From assembly GCA_001577635.1 (NCBI GenBank), contig LSBP01000009.1:36612-100611 (forward strand): 64,000 bases of DNA. The letters run 5' to 3'. The DNA comes from Halomonadaceae bacterium T82-2. GTDB taxonomy: Bacteria > Pseudomonadota > Gammaproteobacteria > Pseudomonadales > Halomonadaceae. Positions 17,604 to 26,955 of the stretch are shown here, one piece after another (the stretch's first letter is position 1; every line of letters begins with the position of its first letter). A program made the translations under genes and the position numbers. The notes below the pieces were generated by a model. The model made no database searches, was not told the origin of the DNA, and saw only the letters and a list, made by a program, of their open reading frames with translations.

Positions 17604-20600
17604 TCAGTGGTCGCTGTCGGTCGCCACCTCGCCCTCACCGGTCTTGCCGCGCTTGCGATCGAGCCAGGTCTCGAAGCGCGTCACCAGCGTAAAGAACATC
17701 GGCACGAAGAAGATCGCGATCAACGTCGCGCCGAGCATGCCGCCGATCACGGCGGTGCCGATCGAGTGACGGCTGGCCGAGCTGGCCCCGGTCGCTGTCG
17801 CCAGGGGGATCACCCCGACGATGAACGCGAACGAGGTCATGATGATCGGCCGGAAACGCAGCCGTGCCGCCTCCTTCGCCGACTCGACAATGCCCTTGCC
17901 GGCTTGGCGCTGGTCGACGGCGAACTCGACGATCAGGATCGCGTTCTTCGCCGCCAGGCCGATCAGCACCAGCAGGCCGACCTGGAAGTAGACGTCACTG
18001 GTCAGGCCGCGCAGGATCACCGCCACCGCCGCGCCGAACATGGCGAACGGCACCGCGGTGATCACCACCAGCGGCAGCGACCAGCGCTCGTACTGGGCGG
18101 CAAGGATCAGGATGACCATCACCACGCCGAAGATCAGCGCCAGGTTCGCGTTGCCCGACGAGCTCTGCTGCTGGTAGGCCTCGCCGGTCCAGCCCATCTG
18201 GTAGTCCTTGCCGACCGTCTGATTTACCACGTCCTGCATCGCCGCCAGCGCCTGTCCGGAACTGTAGCCCTCGGCCGGCTGGCCCTGGATCTTGGCCGCC
18301 GGGAACAGGTTGAAGCGCTGGATAATGCTCGGCGCCTGGCTACGCGTCAGCGTCACCACACTCGACAGCGGCACCATCCGCCCGCTGTCGGCACGCACGA
18401 AGACGTTGTCCAGGTCCTCGGGAGTGTCGCGGTACTCGCCCTCGGACTGCAGATTGACCTGGAAGTTGCGTCCGAACAGGGTGAAGTCGTTGACGTACAG
18501 GGTGCCGAAGGTGCTCTGCATGGTCGAGTAGACATCGTCGAGCGCGATGCCCATGCTGCGTGCCTTGTCGCGATCCACCGTGGCGCTGTAGATCGGCACG
18601 CTGGTGCTCATGGTGGTCCGCACCTGGGAAAGCTCGGGCCGCTGGTTGGCGGCCTTGACCACCGCCTGGGCCTTGGCCTCGATTTCCTTCGGCGACGCCC
18701 CTTCGGTGGACTGCAGGTAGCCCTCGAACCCGCCGGTGGTCGACATGCCCTGAATGGGCGGCGGATTGAAGGCGATCACCCGACCGTCAAGGTGCTGCGC
18801 GCCCATCTGGAAGGTCTTGCCGACCAGCTGCTGGGCGGTGACGGGCCGCTTGGACCAGTCGTCCAGAGTGACGAAGGCCACCCCGGCGTTGGGCAACTGG
18901 GCGCTGGCCAGGATGTCGTAGCCGGCGAACGACACCACGCTCTTCACACCCGGGAAGTCGAGCATGTCGTCGACCACCTTCTGGTTGAAGTTGTCGGTGC
19001 GCTCGAGCGACGAGGCCGGCGGCAGCTGGGTGATGGTCAGGTAGAAGCCCTGATCCTCGGGCGGCACCAGGCCGCTGGGCAGGCGCGTGAACAGGTAGGC
19101 GGTGATGCCGCAGAAGCCGATGAACAGTATCACGCCGAGAATCGCCCGCTTGACCATGAAGCTCACCCCGGCGAGATAGCCGCGCGTGGCCTTGTCGAAA
19201 CCCCGGTTGAACCAGCGGAACGGCGCCATCGGTTCCTTGTCGTGTGGCTTGAGCAGCAGCGCGCACATCGCCGGCGACAGCGTCAGCGCGACGATCGCCG
19301 AGATCAACACCGAGATGGCGATGGTGATCGCGAACTGGCTGTAGAGCTGCCCGGAGATGCCGCCGAGGAAGCCCACGGGAATGAACACCGAGGCCATGAC
19401 CAGGGTGACCGCGACGATCGGCCCGGAGATCTCGCGCATCGCCTTGAGCGCGGCCTGCTTCGGCGAGACGTCCTCCTCCTCCATGATGCGCTCGACGTTC
19501 TCGATGACGATGATGGCGTCGTCGACCACGATGCCGATCGCCAGGATCATGCCGAACAGCGTCAGCAGGTTGATCGAGTAGCCGAGCAGGTACATGCCGG
19601 CGAAGGTACCGACGATGGAGATCGGCACGGCGATGATCGGCACGATCGCCGCCCGCCACTTCTGCAGGAAGACGAACACCACGACCACCACCAGCGCCAG
19701 CGCCTCGATGAAGGTGTTGATCACCTCCTCGATGGACAGCTTGACGAACTTGGTGGTGTCGTAGGGAATCGAGTAGTTCAGGCCTTCCGGGAACTTCTCG
19801 GACAGCTTCTCCATGGCCTTCTGCACGGCGACCGAGGTCTCCAGGGCATTGGCCCCCGGCTGCAGGAAGATGCCGATCGGCACCGTCGGCTTGTTGTTGA
19901 GCCGGCCGACGAAGGAGTAGTCCTGGGCGCCCAGCTCGACGCGGGCGATGTCACCCAGCTTGAGCGAGGCGCCGCTGTCGTCGGTGCGCAGCAGGATGTT
20001 CTCGAACTGCTCGACACTGGAGAAGCGTCCCTCGGTGGTGATGGTGAAGGTATAGGGACGCGGGTGCTTCAACGGCTCGGCGCCCAACTTGCCCGCCGCG
20101 AACTGGGTGTTCTGCGAGCGAACCGCGGCGGCCACCTCGCTGGCGGTGATGTCGTAGTCGGCCATCTTCTCCGGGTCGAGCCAGACCCGGATCGAGTAGT
20201 CCTTGGCCCCGAACAGCTGGGCATTGCCGACACCGGGCGTGCGCTTGAGCGCATCGATGATGTTGGTCAACGCATAGTTGCTGATGAAGACCGGGTCGTA
20301 CTCGCCGTTGTTCGACGACACCGTGATCACCTGCAGGATGCTCGACGACCGCTTGCGGACCTCCACACCCTGTTGCTGCACCACGTTGGGCAGCTGCGCC
20401 ATGGCCTGCTGAACCCGGTTGTTGACGTCGATGGTTGCCTGATCGGGATCGGTGCCGATGGCGAAGGTCACCGAGACCGACACCACCCCGCTGTCGGCGC
20501 TGGTCGAGTTGATGTAGAGCAGGTTGTCGACACCGTTGATCGCCTGCTCCAGCGGCGCCGCCACGGTTTCCGAGAGCGTCTGGGCGCTGGCACCGGGATA

Positions 20601-20750
20601 GGTGGCACGCACCTGGACCTCGGGCGGCACCAGCTTCGGGTATTGCTCGACCGGCAGCACGCGCAGCGCCATCACCCCGGCGATCACGATGACGATCGAC
20701 AGTACGGTGGCGAAGACCGGCCGGCGGATGAAGAAGCTCGAGAAGTTCAT
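17604..20750 (-). CDS. RND multidrug efflux permease (HAE-1, AcrB/MexB type)
   Basis: Inner-membrane proton/drug antiporter of 1,048 residues, the size of AcrB and MexB. It starts with FFIRRPVFATVLSIVIVIAG. The proton-relay aspartates lie in GIVVDDAIIVIEN (TM4) and the periplasmic pore region is intact. TM10-12 contain VFFVPMFFTLVTR, and the family segments EQYPKLVPPEVQV and LPNVVQQQGV are clear. Stop and start of the membrane-fusion gene and this gene overlap by one base (TGATG), so they form one operon. No outer-membrane channel gene is present; a TolC-like partner must be encoded elsewhere. Substrates are unknown. Confidence 0.95.
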   Translation of the reverse strand: MNFSSFFIRRPVFATVLSIVIVIAGVMALRVLPVEQYPKLVPPEVQVRATYPGASAQTLSETVAAPLEQAINGVDNLLYINSTSADSGVVSVSVTFAIGTDPDQATIDVNNRVQQAMAQLPNVVQQQGVEVRKRSSSILQVITVSSNNGEYDPVFISNYALTNIIDALKRTPGVGNAQLFGAKDYSIRVWLDPEKMADYDITASEVAAAVRSQNTQFAAGKLGAEPLKHPRPYTFTITTEGRFSSVEQFENILLRTDDSGASLKLGDIARVELGAQDYSFVGRLNNKPTVPIGIFLQPGANALETSVAVQKAMEKLSEKFPEGLNYSIPYDTTKFVKLSIEEVINTFIEALALVVVVVFVFLQKWRAAIVPIIAVPISIVGTFAGMYLLGYSINLLTLFGMILAIGIVVDDAIIVIENVERIMEEEDVSPKQAALKAMREISGPIVAVTLVMASVFIPVGFLGGISGQLYSQFAITIAISVLISAIVALTLSPAMCALLLKPHDKEPMAPFRWFNRGFDKATRGYLAGVSFMVKRAILGVILFIGFCGITAYLFTRLPSGLVPPEDQGFYLTITQLPPASSLERTDNFNQKVVDDMLDFPGVKSVVSFAGYDILASAQLPNAGVAFVTLDDWSKRPVTAQQLVGKTFQMGAQHLDGRVIAFNPPPIQGMSTTGGFEGYLQSTEGASPKEIEAKAQAVVKAANQRPELSQVRTTMSTSVPIYSATVDRDKARSMGIALDDVYSTMQSTFGTLYVNDFTLFGRNFQVNLQSEGEYRDTPEDLDNVFVRADSGRMVPLSSVVTLTRSQAPSIIQRFNLFPAAKIQGQPAEGYSSGQALAAMQDVVNQTVGKDYQMGWTGEAYQQQSSSGNANLALIFGVVMVILILAAQYERWSLPLVVITAVPFAMFGAAVAVILRGLTSDVYFQVGLLVLIGLAAKNAILIVEFAVDQRQAGKGIVESAKEAARLRFRPIIMTSFAFIVGVIPLATATGASSASRHSIGTAVIGGMLGATLIAIFFVPMFFTLVTRFETWLDRKRGKTGEGEVATDSDH

Positions 20751-21988
20751 CAGCCCTGAGCCCCCTGGCTCGCCGCCTTGTCATCGGCGCCGGCGGATTT
20801 CGCGGCACTGCCGTCGGATTTCGTGGCATCGCCGGCGACCGTCCCGGCCTCGCCGTCGAAGGGCTGGGCGTCGATGGCCTGGCCCGGGCGCACGCTGGCG
20901 ACGTGGGTCACCACCACCCGCTGGCCGGGCTCGAGCCCCTGCTGGACGACGACCCAGGCCTCGGAGCGCTCGCCGAGGTTGACCGTGACCGGCTTGGCCT
21001 TGCCGTCGTCGCCGACGACGTAGACCTGCGGGCCTTCACGGCCCTCGACCACGGCGATCTCGGGCACCGCGATCACGTTCGGCAGTACCAGCCCGTCCAG
21101 GGTCAGACGCACGAATTGACCGGGCAGAAACAGCGCATCGGGATTGGCGAAGGTGGCCTCCGCCTGCACGGTGCCGGTGTTGCGGTCGACCCGCGAGCCG
21201 ACGAAGGTCAGCTCGCCGCGCAGCTCGCTGTCGCCCTGGCCGTTGCGCGAGGTCGCCACCGGCGTGATGGTCTCGTCGTTGCGCCGCTGCAGACGCACGG
21301 CCATGGCATCGTCCGGGGTCAGCGAGAAGCGCGCCTGCAGGGTCTTGAGCGGGGTGATGGTGGCCATCACCTGCTGCGGCTGCACCAGGTTGCCGACGTT
21401 GACCTCGCTCAGGCTGACCTGGCCGGCCACCGGCGCCTCGACGCTGCTGTAATTGAGATCCAGCTGCGCATCCTCGAGCGCCGCGCTGGCCTGGGCCACC
21501 GACGCCTGGGCGGCGAGCAGATCGGCCCGGGCCTCGTCGCGCTGCTGCTGGCTCACCGACTTCTGCTGGTAGAGGCGCTGATAGCGCTCCCAGTTGCGCT
21601 GGGCGCGATACTGTTCGGCCTTGGCGCTTTCCAGGTCCGCCTGGCGCTGGGCGACCACCGCCCGGTAGCGGTCGGGCTCGATGACGAACAGCGACTGCCC
21701 CTGCTCGACATGCGCCCCCTCCTGGAACTCGCGCTTCTGCAGCTGACCGGTGACCCGGGCGACCACATCCACTTCCTGGTCGCTGCGCAGCAGTGCCGAG
21801 TAGGCCTTGTCGACCGGCAGGTCGCGGGGTGACAGCGTCATCACCTGCGCCTTGAGCGGGGGTGACTGCTGCTGCCCCTGGGCGTTACCGGCGGCCTTCT
21901 CGTCGCTGCACCCGGCCAGGGCCAGCACGAGCGCCACCGACGCCCACAGGACGCCTTGCAGCCGGCGCGGACTCGTCGGGATCGGCAT
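20750..21988 (-). CDS. RND efflux periplasmic adaptor (membrane fusion lipoprotein, AcrA/MexA type)
   Basis: Periplasmic adaptor linking the RND pump to an outer-membrane channel, 412 residues. Lipoprotein signal with lipobox LALAGC. The barrel-sandwich half is marked by ALLRSDQEVDVVARVTGQL and VEAPVAGQVSLSEV. A long alpha-hairpin (QADLESAKAEQYRAQRNWE and so on) lies between, and the beta-barrel and membrane-proximal parts follow. The C-terminal tail is rich in Ala, Asp and Lys. The start at 21988 follows AGGAA; in-frame codons up to 22249 cross the divergent promoter and were rejected. Confidence 0.94.
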   Translation of the reverse strand: MPIPTSPRRLQGVLWASVALVLALAGCSDEKAAGNAQGQQQSPPLKAQVMTLSPRDLPVDKAYSALLRSDQEVDVVARVTGQLQKREFQEGAHVEQGQSLFVIEPDRYRAVVAQRQADLESAKAEQYRAQRNWERYQRLYQQKSVSQQQRDEARADLLAAQASVAQASAALEDAQLDLNYSSVEAPVAGQVSLSEVNVGNLVQPQQVMATITPLKTLQARFSLTPDDAMAVRLQRRNDETITPVATSRNGQGDSELRGELTFVGSRVDRNTGTVQAEATFANPDALFLPGQFVRLTLDGLVLPNVIAVPEIAVVEGREGPQVYVVGDDGKAKPVTVNLGERSEAWVVVQQGLEPGQRVVVTHVASVRPGQAIDAQPFDGEAGTVAGDATKSDGSAAKSAGADDKAASQGAQG

Positions 21989-22034
21989 GGTCTGTTCCTC
22001 GATGTGTGTCAGGTTGGCGGCAAGCCTACCCCCA

Positions 22035-22050
22035 TACAACAGTGAATGTA
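22035..22050. promoter_or_regulatory. Putative TetR/AcrR-type operator between pump and regulator genes
   Basis: TACA-N8-TGTA at 22035-22050, within TACAACAGTGAATGTA. This recalls the E. coli AcrR site, which also has TACA...GTGAATGTA spacing. A TTTACA -35-like element for the pump operon overlaps it on the reverse strand. The 133-bp gap between the two starts has no other symmetrical site that I saw. Confidence 0.5.
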
Positions 22051-22121
22051 AACACGCCGCGGGTGCGTTAAGATGCCCGTCCCGACGTGTTCCCCTTTCG
22101 TTCCCGGAGCCTTCACTCGTC

Positions 22122-22733
22122 ATGGCCAGACGCACCAAAGCCGAAGCCGAGGCAACGCGGGAAGCCCTTCTCGACGCGGCCGAGACACTGTTCTTCGACA
22201 AGGGCGTGGCCCGCACCTCGCTGGAACAGATCGCGCGCCAGGCCGGCATGACGCGCGGCGCCGTCTACTGGCACTTTCGCAACAAGGCCGACCTCTTCCA
22301 CGCCCTGCTCGACCGGGTTCGCATGCCCTTCGAGGAGCTGGCCGAGGATATCGAGGCCCGCCACGAGCCCGAGTCGCCACTGGAGTGCATCCGCCTGGCC
22401 TGCCACGAGAGCTTCATGCGCCTCGAGCGTCCGCAGTACCAGCGGATTCACTCGATCCTCATCCACCGCTGCGAGTTCTTCAGCGACATCGCCCCCCTGG
22501 AGATGCAGACCCAATTGAGCCGCAACTGCTTCGCGGCGCTGCTGGACAAGTTCCGGGAGGCGCAGGACGACGGCCATCTCAACCCGGCGCTGTCGCCGGA
22601 GATGGCCACGCAGTTGCTGCAATCCTGTCTGGGAGGGCTGTTTCACGACTGGCTGCGCAATCCGGACGACTACGCCCTGCACGAACAGGGCGGCGCGGTG
22701 ATCGACACCCTGTTCGGGCTGCTCGCCCGCTGA
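22122..22733 (+). CDS. TetR/AcrR-family repressor of the adjacent RND pump
   Basis: DNA-binding protein of 203 residues, the AcrR/TtgR size. The TetR helix-turn-helix is clear: ALLDAAETLFFDKGVARTSL, then QIARQAGMTRGAVYWHFRNK. The C-terminal part fits the ligand-binding/dimerisation half of AcrR-type repressors (PQYQRIHSILIHRCEF; GLFHDWLRNPDDYAL). It is divergent from the fusion-protein gene and probably represses both directions from the shared 133-bp region. The start at 22122 immediately precedes the conserved ARRTKAEAEATR; longer upstream readings run into the pump gene. Confidence 0.93.
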   Translation: MARRTKAEAEATREALLDAAETLFFDKGVARTSLEQIARQAGMTRGAVYWHFRNKADLFHALLDRVRMPFEELAEDIEARHEPESPLECIRLACHESFMRLERPQYQRIHSILIHRCEFFSDIAPLEMQTQLSRNCFAALLDKFREAQDDGHLNPALSPEMATQLLQSCLGGLFHDWLRNPDDYALHEQGGAVIDTLFGLLAR

Positions 22734-22743
22734 TCCGCGTCTC

Positions 22744-23446
22744 TCAGCCGCCCAGCGCGTCGAGGGTCGCCGTCACCGCGGCCCGATAGCCGCCACCGAA
22801 CAGATAGAGATGGTTGAGCAGCGGGTAGAGCTGGAAGAGCCGCTCGCGGCGCGGCCAGTCCGCCGGCGGCTCGCCGTCCCAGTAGGCCTCGAAGAACGCC
22901 TCACCGGGCCGGCCGAACAGCGTCAGCATGGCCAGGTCCACCTCGGGATAATGGTAATAGACGGCCGGGTCGATGAGCGCCGGCCCATCGGGGGTATACA
23001 GCACGTTGCCCGACCACAGGTCACCGTGGACGAGCTGCGGCTCGGCATCCGGCAGCCACTCCTCGAGACGCGCGGCGATCATGGCCAGGCGCTCGCCGGC
23101 CGCCGCGTCGAGCAGTCCGCGCTGCCGGCAGGCCTCGCCCAGCGCCAGCAGGCGATGCTCGCGCTGGAAGACCCGCCCGTCGGTACACGGCGTGTTGCGC
23201 TGCGGCGTGGGGCCGCAGCGATTGTCGCGGGGCCAGCCGTGATAGGGGCCCGCCACGCCGTGCAGGCGACGCAGCCCCTCGCCGAGCCGGGCGGGCTGCC
23301 GCGGCGTCCCGCTTGGCGACCACCGCCCCCTGCCGCGTCTCGAGGCGGCTCACCGCGGCGATGTCGCCGCCGGCCAGCGCCCGCGGTTCGCCGACGACCT
23401 CCAGGCCCAGCGCCGCGAGGCGCTCGCGCCAGTCTCCATGGGCCAT
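22744..23446 (-). pseudogene. Fructosamine kinase family gene with internal deletion and frameshift
   Basis: The fructosamine/ketosamine-3-kinase family phosphorylates glycated amines so that they fall off proteins. Here the N-terminal part (ATG at 23446, good GGGAGG site) reads DWRERLAALGLEVVGEPRAL, then GGDIAAVSRLETRQGAVVAK. The remainder is in another frame, LGEGLRRLHGVAGPYHG followed by WPRDNRCGPTPQRNTPCTDG, and continues to the normal end with the catalytic VHGDLWSGN and IDPAVYYHYPEVDLAM. The junction is near 23290-23315. Between the two pieces about 60-70 residues expected in the family (end of the N-lobe and the hinge) are missing. The gene is therefore probably inactive. It follows the Kef-type gene by 44 nt. 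Confidence 0.75.
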
Positions 23447-23490
23447 GCGCCACTCCCTCCCGTCAGGTGCCTTGCGTCAAATGGTGGGTG

Positions 23491-25305
23491 TCAGCTGGCC
23501 TCGGGCTCGCTGCGGGCGACCCCGGGCGTGCCGTCGCGCGGCGTGCGTCCGCTCAGTTCCTTCTGGAACAGCGAGCGCAGCTCCGCCATCGCCGCCCGGT
23601 CGTTGGCGACCAGCGTCTCCACGTCGTGGCGGTCCTTGTAGGAATCCTGGAACAGCCGCACGTCGAAGTCGCGGAAGGTGCGCACCGCATCCATGGCGTT
23701 GGAACTCGGATAGCCGAGCCCCTTGAGCACCTCGAAACTCATCTCCATGCTCGCCGCAAAGGTCTCGCGAATCACCACCTCGACGCCCAGCTCCATGAGC
23801 TCCCAGGCGTGATGGCGGTTGCGGGCCCGGGCACAGATCTTGAGCTCGGGGAAATGCACCCGCGCCTGGCGCACGATCCGCAGGGCGGTCTCGGCATCGT
23901 CGACGGCGACCACCAGCAGCTGGGCACGCTCGGCGCCCGCGGCCCGCAGCAGGTCGAGACGCGAGGCGTCGGCATAGTAGATCCGCGAGCCGAAGCGACG
24001 AATGAACTCGACCTGGCGGATATTGGGGTCGAGGGCGGTGAACAGGATGCCCTGACTCTTGAGCACCCGCGCGACCATCTGGCCGAAACGCCCCAGCCCC
24101 GCGATCAGCACCGGCGGCGACTGATCGCCGAAGTCGCCGTCGTAGGGGCGCCGGTCCCTGAAGCGCGCCCCCAGGCGCTCGCCGGCCCGGTAGAGAAACG
24201 GCGTCAGCGCCATCGACAGGGTCACCGCGGCGATGCACAGGCTGGCGATGCGCGCCTCGAAGACCCCGGCACTCACCGCCGCGGTGAGCAGCACGAAATC
24301 GAACTCCCCGCCCTGGGCGATGACCGCCGCCAGGCGCGGCACTTCGGAGCGGGGCAGGCGCGCGACGAGCCCCACCAGCGCCACCACCGCGAGCTTGCCG
24401 ATCACCAGCCCGGCGGCGATGCCCAGCACCCACGCCAGGTTGTGATAGACCAGCGGCAGATCCACCGACATGCCCACGGCGATGAAGAACAGTCCCAGCA
24501 GCAGGCCCTTGAACGGCTCGATGTTGGCCTCGAGCTCGTGGCGGTAGGCGGTGTCGGCAAGCATCACCCCGCCGAGGAAGGCCCCCAGCGCCATCGACAG
24601 CCCCGCCCAGTCCATCACCAGTGCCATGCCCAGCACCATGAACAGCGCCGCGGCGGTGAAGACCTCATGGACGCCGCTGCGTGCGATGAAGGCCAGCACC
24701 CGGGGGAACACCAGCCGCCCGAACAGGATCGCCGCGACCACCATGCCCACGCCGCGCAGCACGGTCAGCCAGGCATCGCCGGAGGCGAGGCCGATGTCGC
24801 CGGCGAACAGTGGCAGCAGCGCCAGCAGCGGAATCACCGCCAGATCCTGGAAGAGCAGGATGGCGAACGCCGTCTGGCCGTGCGGCGCGGCCAGCTGATG
24901 ACGCTCGTTGAGCACCTGCAGGGCGAAGGCGGTCGACGACAGGGCCAGGATCAGCCCCAGCAGGACCGCGCGGTCCAGCGCCAGGCCGAGCGCCAGTCCC
25001 AGCGGGGTGAGCAGCGCCGCACAGCCGATCAGCTGCAGGCTGCCCAGGCCGAACAGCCGGCGGCGCAGTTGCCACAGGCGTGCCGGCTCGAGTTCGAGGC
25101 CGATGATGAACAGCAGCATCACCACGCCGAACTCGGCGAAGTGCAGCACCGTCTCGGGCCTGGCGATGAAGCCGCTCACCGACGGGCCGAGCACCAGCCC
25201 GGCGGCCAGATAGCCGAGGATCGAGCCCAGCCCCAGCCGCTGGAAGAGCGGTACCGCGATGATGGCCGCCCCCAGCAGGACGGCCGCTTCGAAGAGAAAG
25301 TCCAT
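23491..25305 (-). CDS. CPA2-family monovalent cation:proton antiporter (KefB/KefC type)
   Basis: Inner-membrane K+/H+ exchanger or efflux channel, 604 residues, the length of KefB/KefC. About twelve N-terminal helices (FEAAVLLGAAIIAVPLFQRL; LGYLAAGLVLGPSVSGF) are followed by a TrkA-N/RCK nucleotide-binding domain beginning VLIAGLGRFGQMVARVLKSQ at about residue 400. The motif QGGEFDFVLL lies in the membrane half as in Kef proteins. The start at 25305 has AGGAG. It lies 53 nt after the FemAB-like gene and may be co-transcribed with it. No KefF/KefG ancillary gene is present, so glutathione gating is not shown. Confidence 0.9.
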   Translation of the reverse strand: MDFLFEAAVLLGAAIIAVPLFQRLGLGSILGYLAAGLVLGPSVSGFIARPETVLHFAEFGVVMLLFIIGLELEPARLWQLRRRLFGLGSLQLIGCAALLTPLGLALGLALDRAVLLGLILALSSTAFALQVLNERHQLAAPHGQTAFAILLFQDLAVIPLLALLPLFAGDIGLASGDAWLTVLRGVGMVVAAILFGRLVFPRVLAFIARSGVHEVFTAAALFMVLGMALVMDWAGLSMALGAFLGGVMLADTAYRHELEANIEPFKGLLLGLFFIAVGMSVDLPLVYHNLAWVLGIAAGLVIGKLAVVALVGLVARLPRSEVPRLAAVIAQGGEFDFVLLTAAVSAGVFEARIASLCIAAVTLSMALTPFLYRAGERLGARFRDRRPYDGDFGDQSPPVLIAGLGRFGQMVARVLKSQGILFTALDPNIRQVEFIRRFGSRIYYADASRLDLLRAAGAERAQLLVVAVDDAETALRIVRQARVHFPELKICARARNRHHAWELMELGVEVVIRETFAASMEMSFEVLKGLGYPSSNAMDAVRTFRDFDVRLFQDSYKDRHDVETLVANDRAAMAELRSLFQKELSGRTPRDGTPGVARSEPEAS

Positions 25306-25358
25306 GCTCCTGATGTCCTTTGCATTGCCTGCGGGCATGCTAGCGCCCCGCCCGACCC

Positions 25359-26510
25359 TCAGCCAGCGGCATCGTCCCGGTCGCGGCGAAACGGCAGCCG
25401 GGCCTCGACATGATGCTGATAGGCGGCGATGTGCTCGCGCTCCTCGGCGCAGAAGCGCGCCACTGCGTCGCGGAAGCCGGGATGGGCGATGTAGTGCAGC
25501 GAACGCAGCCGGCGCGGCGCGAACCCGCGGCTAACCTTGTGCTCGCCCTGAGTACCGGGGTCGAAGCGCGTCAGCCCCGTCTCCAGGCAGTGCTCGATTC
25601 CCTGATAGTAGCAGGCCTCGAAGTGCAGACAGTCGGCCTCCACCTCACTGCCCCAATAACGACCGTAGAGGGTATTGCTGCCCTGTACGCAGAGCGCGGC
25701 CGCGACCGGTCGCCCGCCGTGCCGGGCCTGCACCAGCAGCAGCGCTTCGGGCATCGTTGCGCGCAGCCGGTGGAAGAAGTCCAATGACAGGTAGGGCTGC
25801 TGGCCCCGTTCGTGATAGGTAATCCGATAGCAGCGGTAGAAGTGTTCGAGCGCCGAGTCGTCGATCGCCTCGCCCGCGAGGCGGCGCATCTCGATACCCT
25901 GCTCGGCCACCCGGCGCCGTTCACGCCGAACCTCCTTGCGGCGCTTGGCACTCATCGCCTCCAGAAAGCCCGCGAAGTCGCCGTAACCGGCATCCCGCCA
26001 CTGGAACTGGACCGACGCCCGCTCGAGCAGGTCGGGGCGCACCGCCAGCCAGTCGTCGACCTCCTCCGATTCGGCGAACAGCAGGTGCCAGCTGGAAAGC
26101 GCCGTGTCGCAGCAGACCGCTGCCAGGTCGGCGATCACCTCACGCCGAGAAACACCCGGGGCGATCAGCAGGCGCGCGCCCGGCGCGGGCGTAAAGGGTA
26201 TCGCCGTCAGTCCCTTGGGGTAATAGTCACCGCCGGCGCGCTCCCAGGCATCCGCCCAGGCCCAGTCGAAGACGTACTCGCCGAAGGAGTGCAGCTTGCG
26301 ATAATGCGGCAGGGCCGCCACCAGCCGCCCTTCCCGGCGCACGACCAGGTGGGCCGGCGTCCAGCCGGCAGCCGGCGTGACCGCCCCGGAGGCTTCCAGG
26401 GCGTGCAGGAAGGCATGGCGCAGGAAGGGCTGATCGGCCGGCACCAGCGCGTCCCAGTCCCGCGCGGACACGGCCTCGAGGGCCGGCAGGGTGTCGATCG
26501 TGAAGTGCAT
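25359..26510 (-). CDS. FemAB/GNAT-like protein of the DUF482 (PF04339) family
   Basis: 383 residues, cytoplasmic. The arrangement matches the uncharacterised peptidogalycan biosynthesis/recognition family: QPFLRHAFLHALEASGAV near the start, a conserved GDYYPKGLTAIPFTP, a basic AKRRKEVRRERRRV, YRCYRITYHERGQQPYL, and a final GEHKVSRGFAP with HYIAHPGF. The fold is predicted to be two GNAT domains as in FemA/X aminoacyl transferases. Substrate and reaction are not known for this family. The ATG at 26510 precedes the conserved start HFTIDTLPALEAV; longer upstream codons read through low-complexity sequence. Confidence 0.85.
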   Translation of the reverse strand: MHFTIDTLPALEAVSARDWDALVPADQPFLRHAFLHALEASGAVTPAAGWTPAHLVVRREGRLVAALPHYRKLHSFGEYVFDWAWADAWERAGGDYYPKGLTAIPFTPAPGARLLIAPGVSRREVIADLAAVCCDTALSSWHLLFAESEEVDDWLAVRPDLLERASVQFQWRDAGYGDFAGFLEAMSAKRRKEVRRERRRVAEQGIEMRRLAGEAIDDSALEHFYRCYRITYHERGQQPYLSLDFFHRLRATMPEALLLVQARHGGRPVAAALCVQGSNTLYGRYWGSEVEADCLHFEACYYQGIEHCLETGLTRFDPGTQGEHKVSRGFAPRRLRSLHYIAHPGFRDAVARFCAEEREHIAAYQHHVEARLPFRRDRDDAAG

Positions 26511-26624
26511 TCGGCAAACTCCTTGACGGCGGACGGGAGCGGCGGCACTGCCGCGACGCCGATCGTGTCCCCACGGTCGACGTCGCGATGCTAGGGTATC
26601 CCCATGCCCTGCTCGAGAGAAACC

Positions 26625-26918
26625 ATGACACCAGCCCCGCACCCCGCGCCACCCGACGACGGCCCCGTCAATGCCATGGCGATCGCCGCCTTCGCCCTGA
26701 GCGTGCTGGCGGTGTTCGTCATGCCCGCCGCCCTGGCCGGCGTGGTCTGCGGCCACCTGGCTCGTCACCAGATTCGCCGGCGTGGTGAACGCGGCGACAG
26801 CTGGGCGCTGGCCGCGCTGATCATCGGCTACCTGCTGATCGGGCTGACCGCCGCCGGATTCGTGTTGTTCGGTGGTTTCGTGGCCACGTTTTTCGGCATC
26901 ATGGCTGGTGCCGGCTGA
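26625..26918 (+). CDS. DUF4190 small membrane protein
   Basis: 97 residues with two transmembrane helices. The DUF4190 pattern is clear: NAMAIAAFALSVLAVFVMP, then GVVCGHLARHQIRRRGERG and a second helix ALAALIIGYLLIGLTAAGF. Function unknown. It ends 37 nt before the following dehydrogenase start and could be its operon partner. ATG codons at 26604 and 26625 are possible; the latter starts the proline-rich segment TPAPHPAPPDDG and is the usual start form. Confidence 0.8.
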   Translation: MTPAPHPAPPDDGPVNAMAIAAFALSVLAVFVMPAALAGVVCGHLARHQIRRRGERGDSWALAALIIGYLLIGLTAAGFVLFGGFVATFFGIMAGAG

Positions 26919-26955
26919 GTCGCCGCGACAGCCGCCATTTTCAGGAGGAGACCGC

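Noticed and set aside
17607..20759. Open frame of about 1,050 codons antisense to the whole RND permease gene
   Set aside because: It is His/Gln/Arg/Asp-rich low-complexity sequence with no domain, a known artefact of very GC-rich coding DNA with few stops on the opposite strand. The permease on the reverse strand has full family identity.
26604..26918. Anti-sigma or secretion role for the DUF4190 gene
   Set aside because: Nothing in the sequence or its neighbours supports it.
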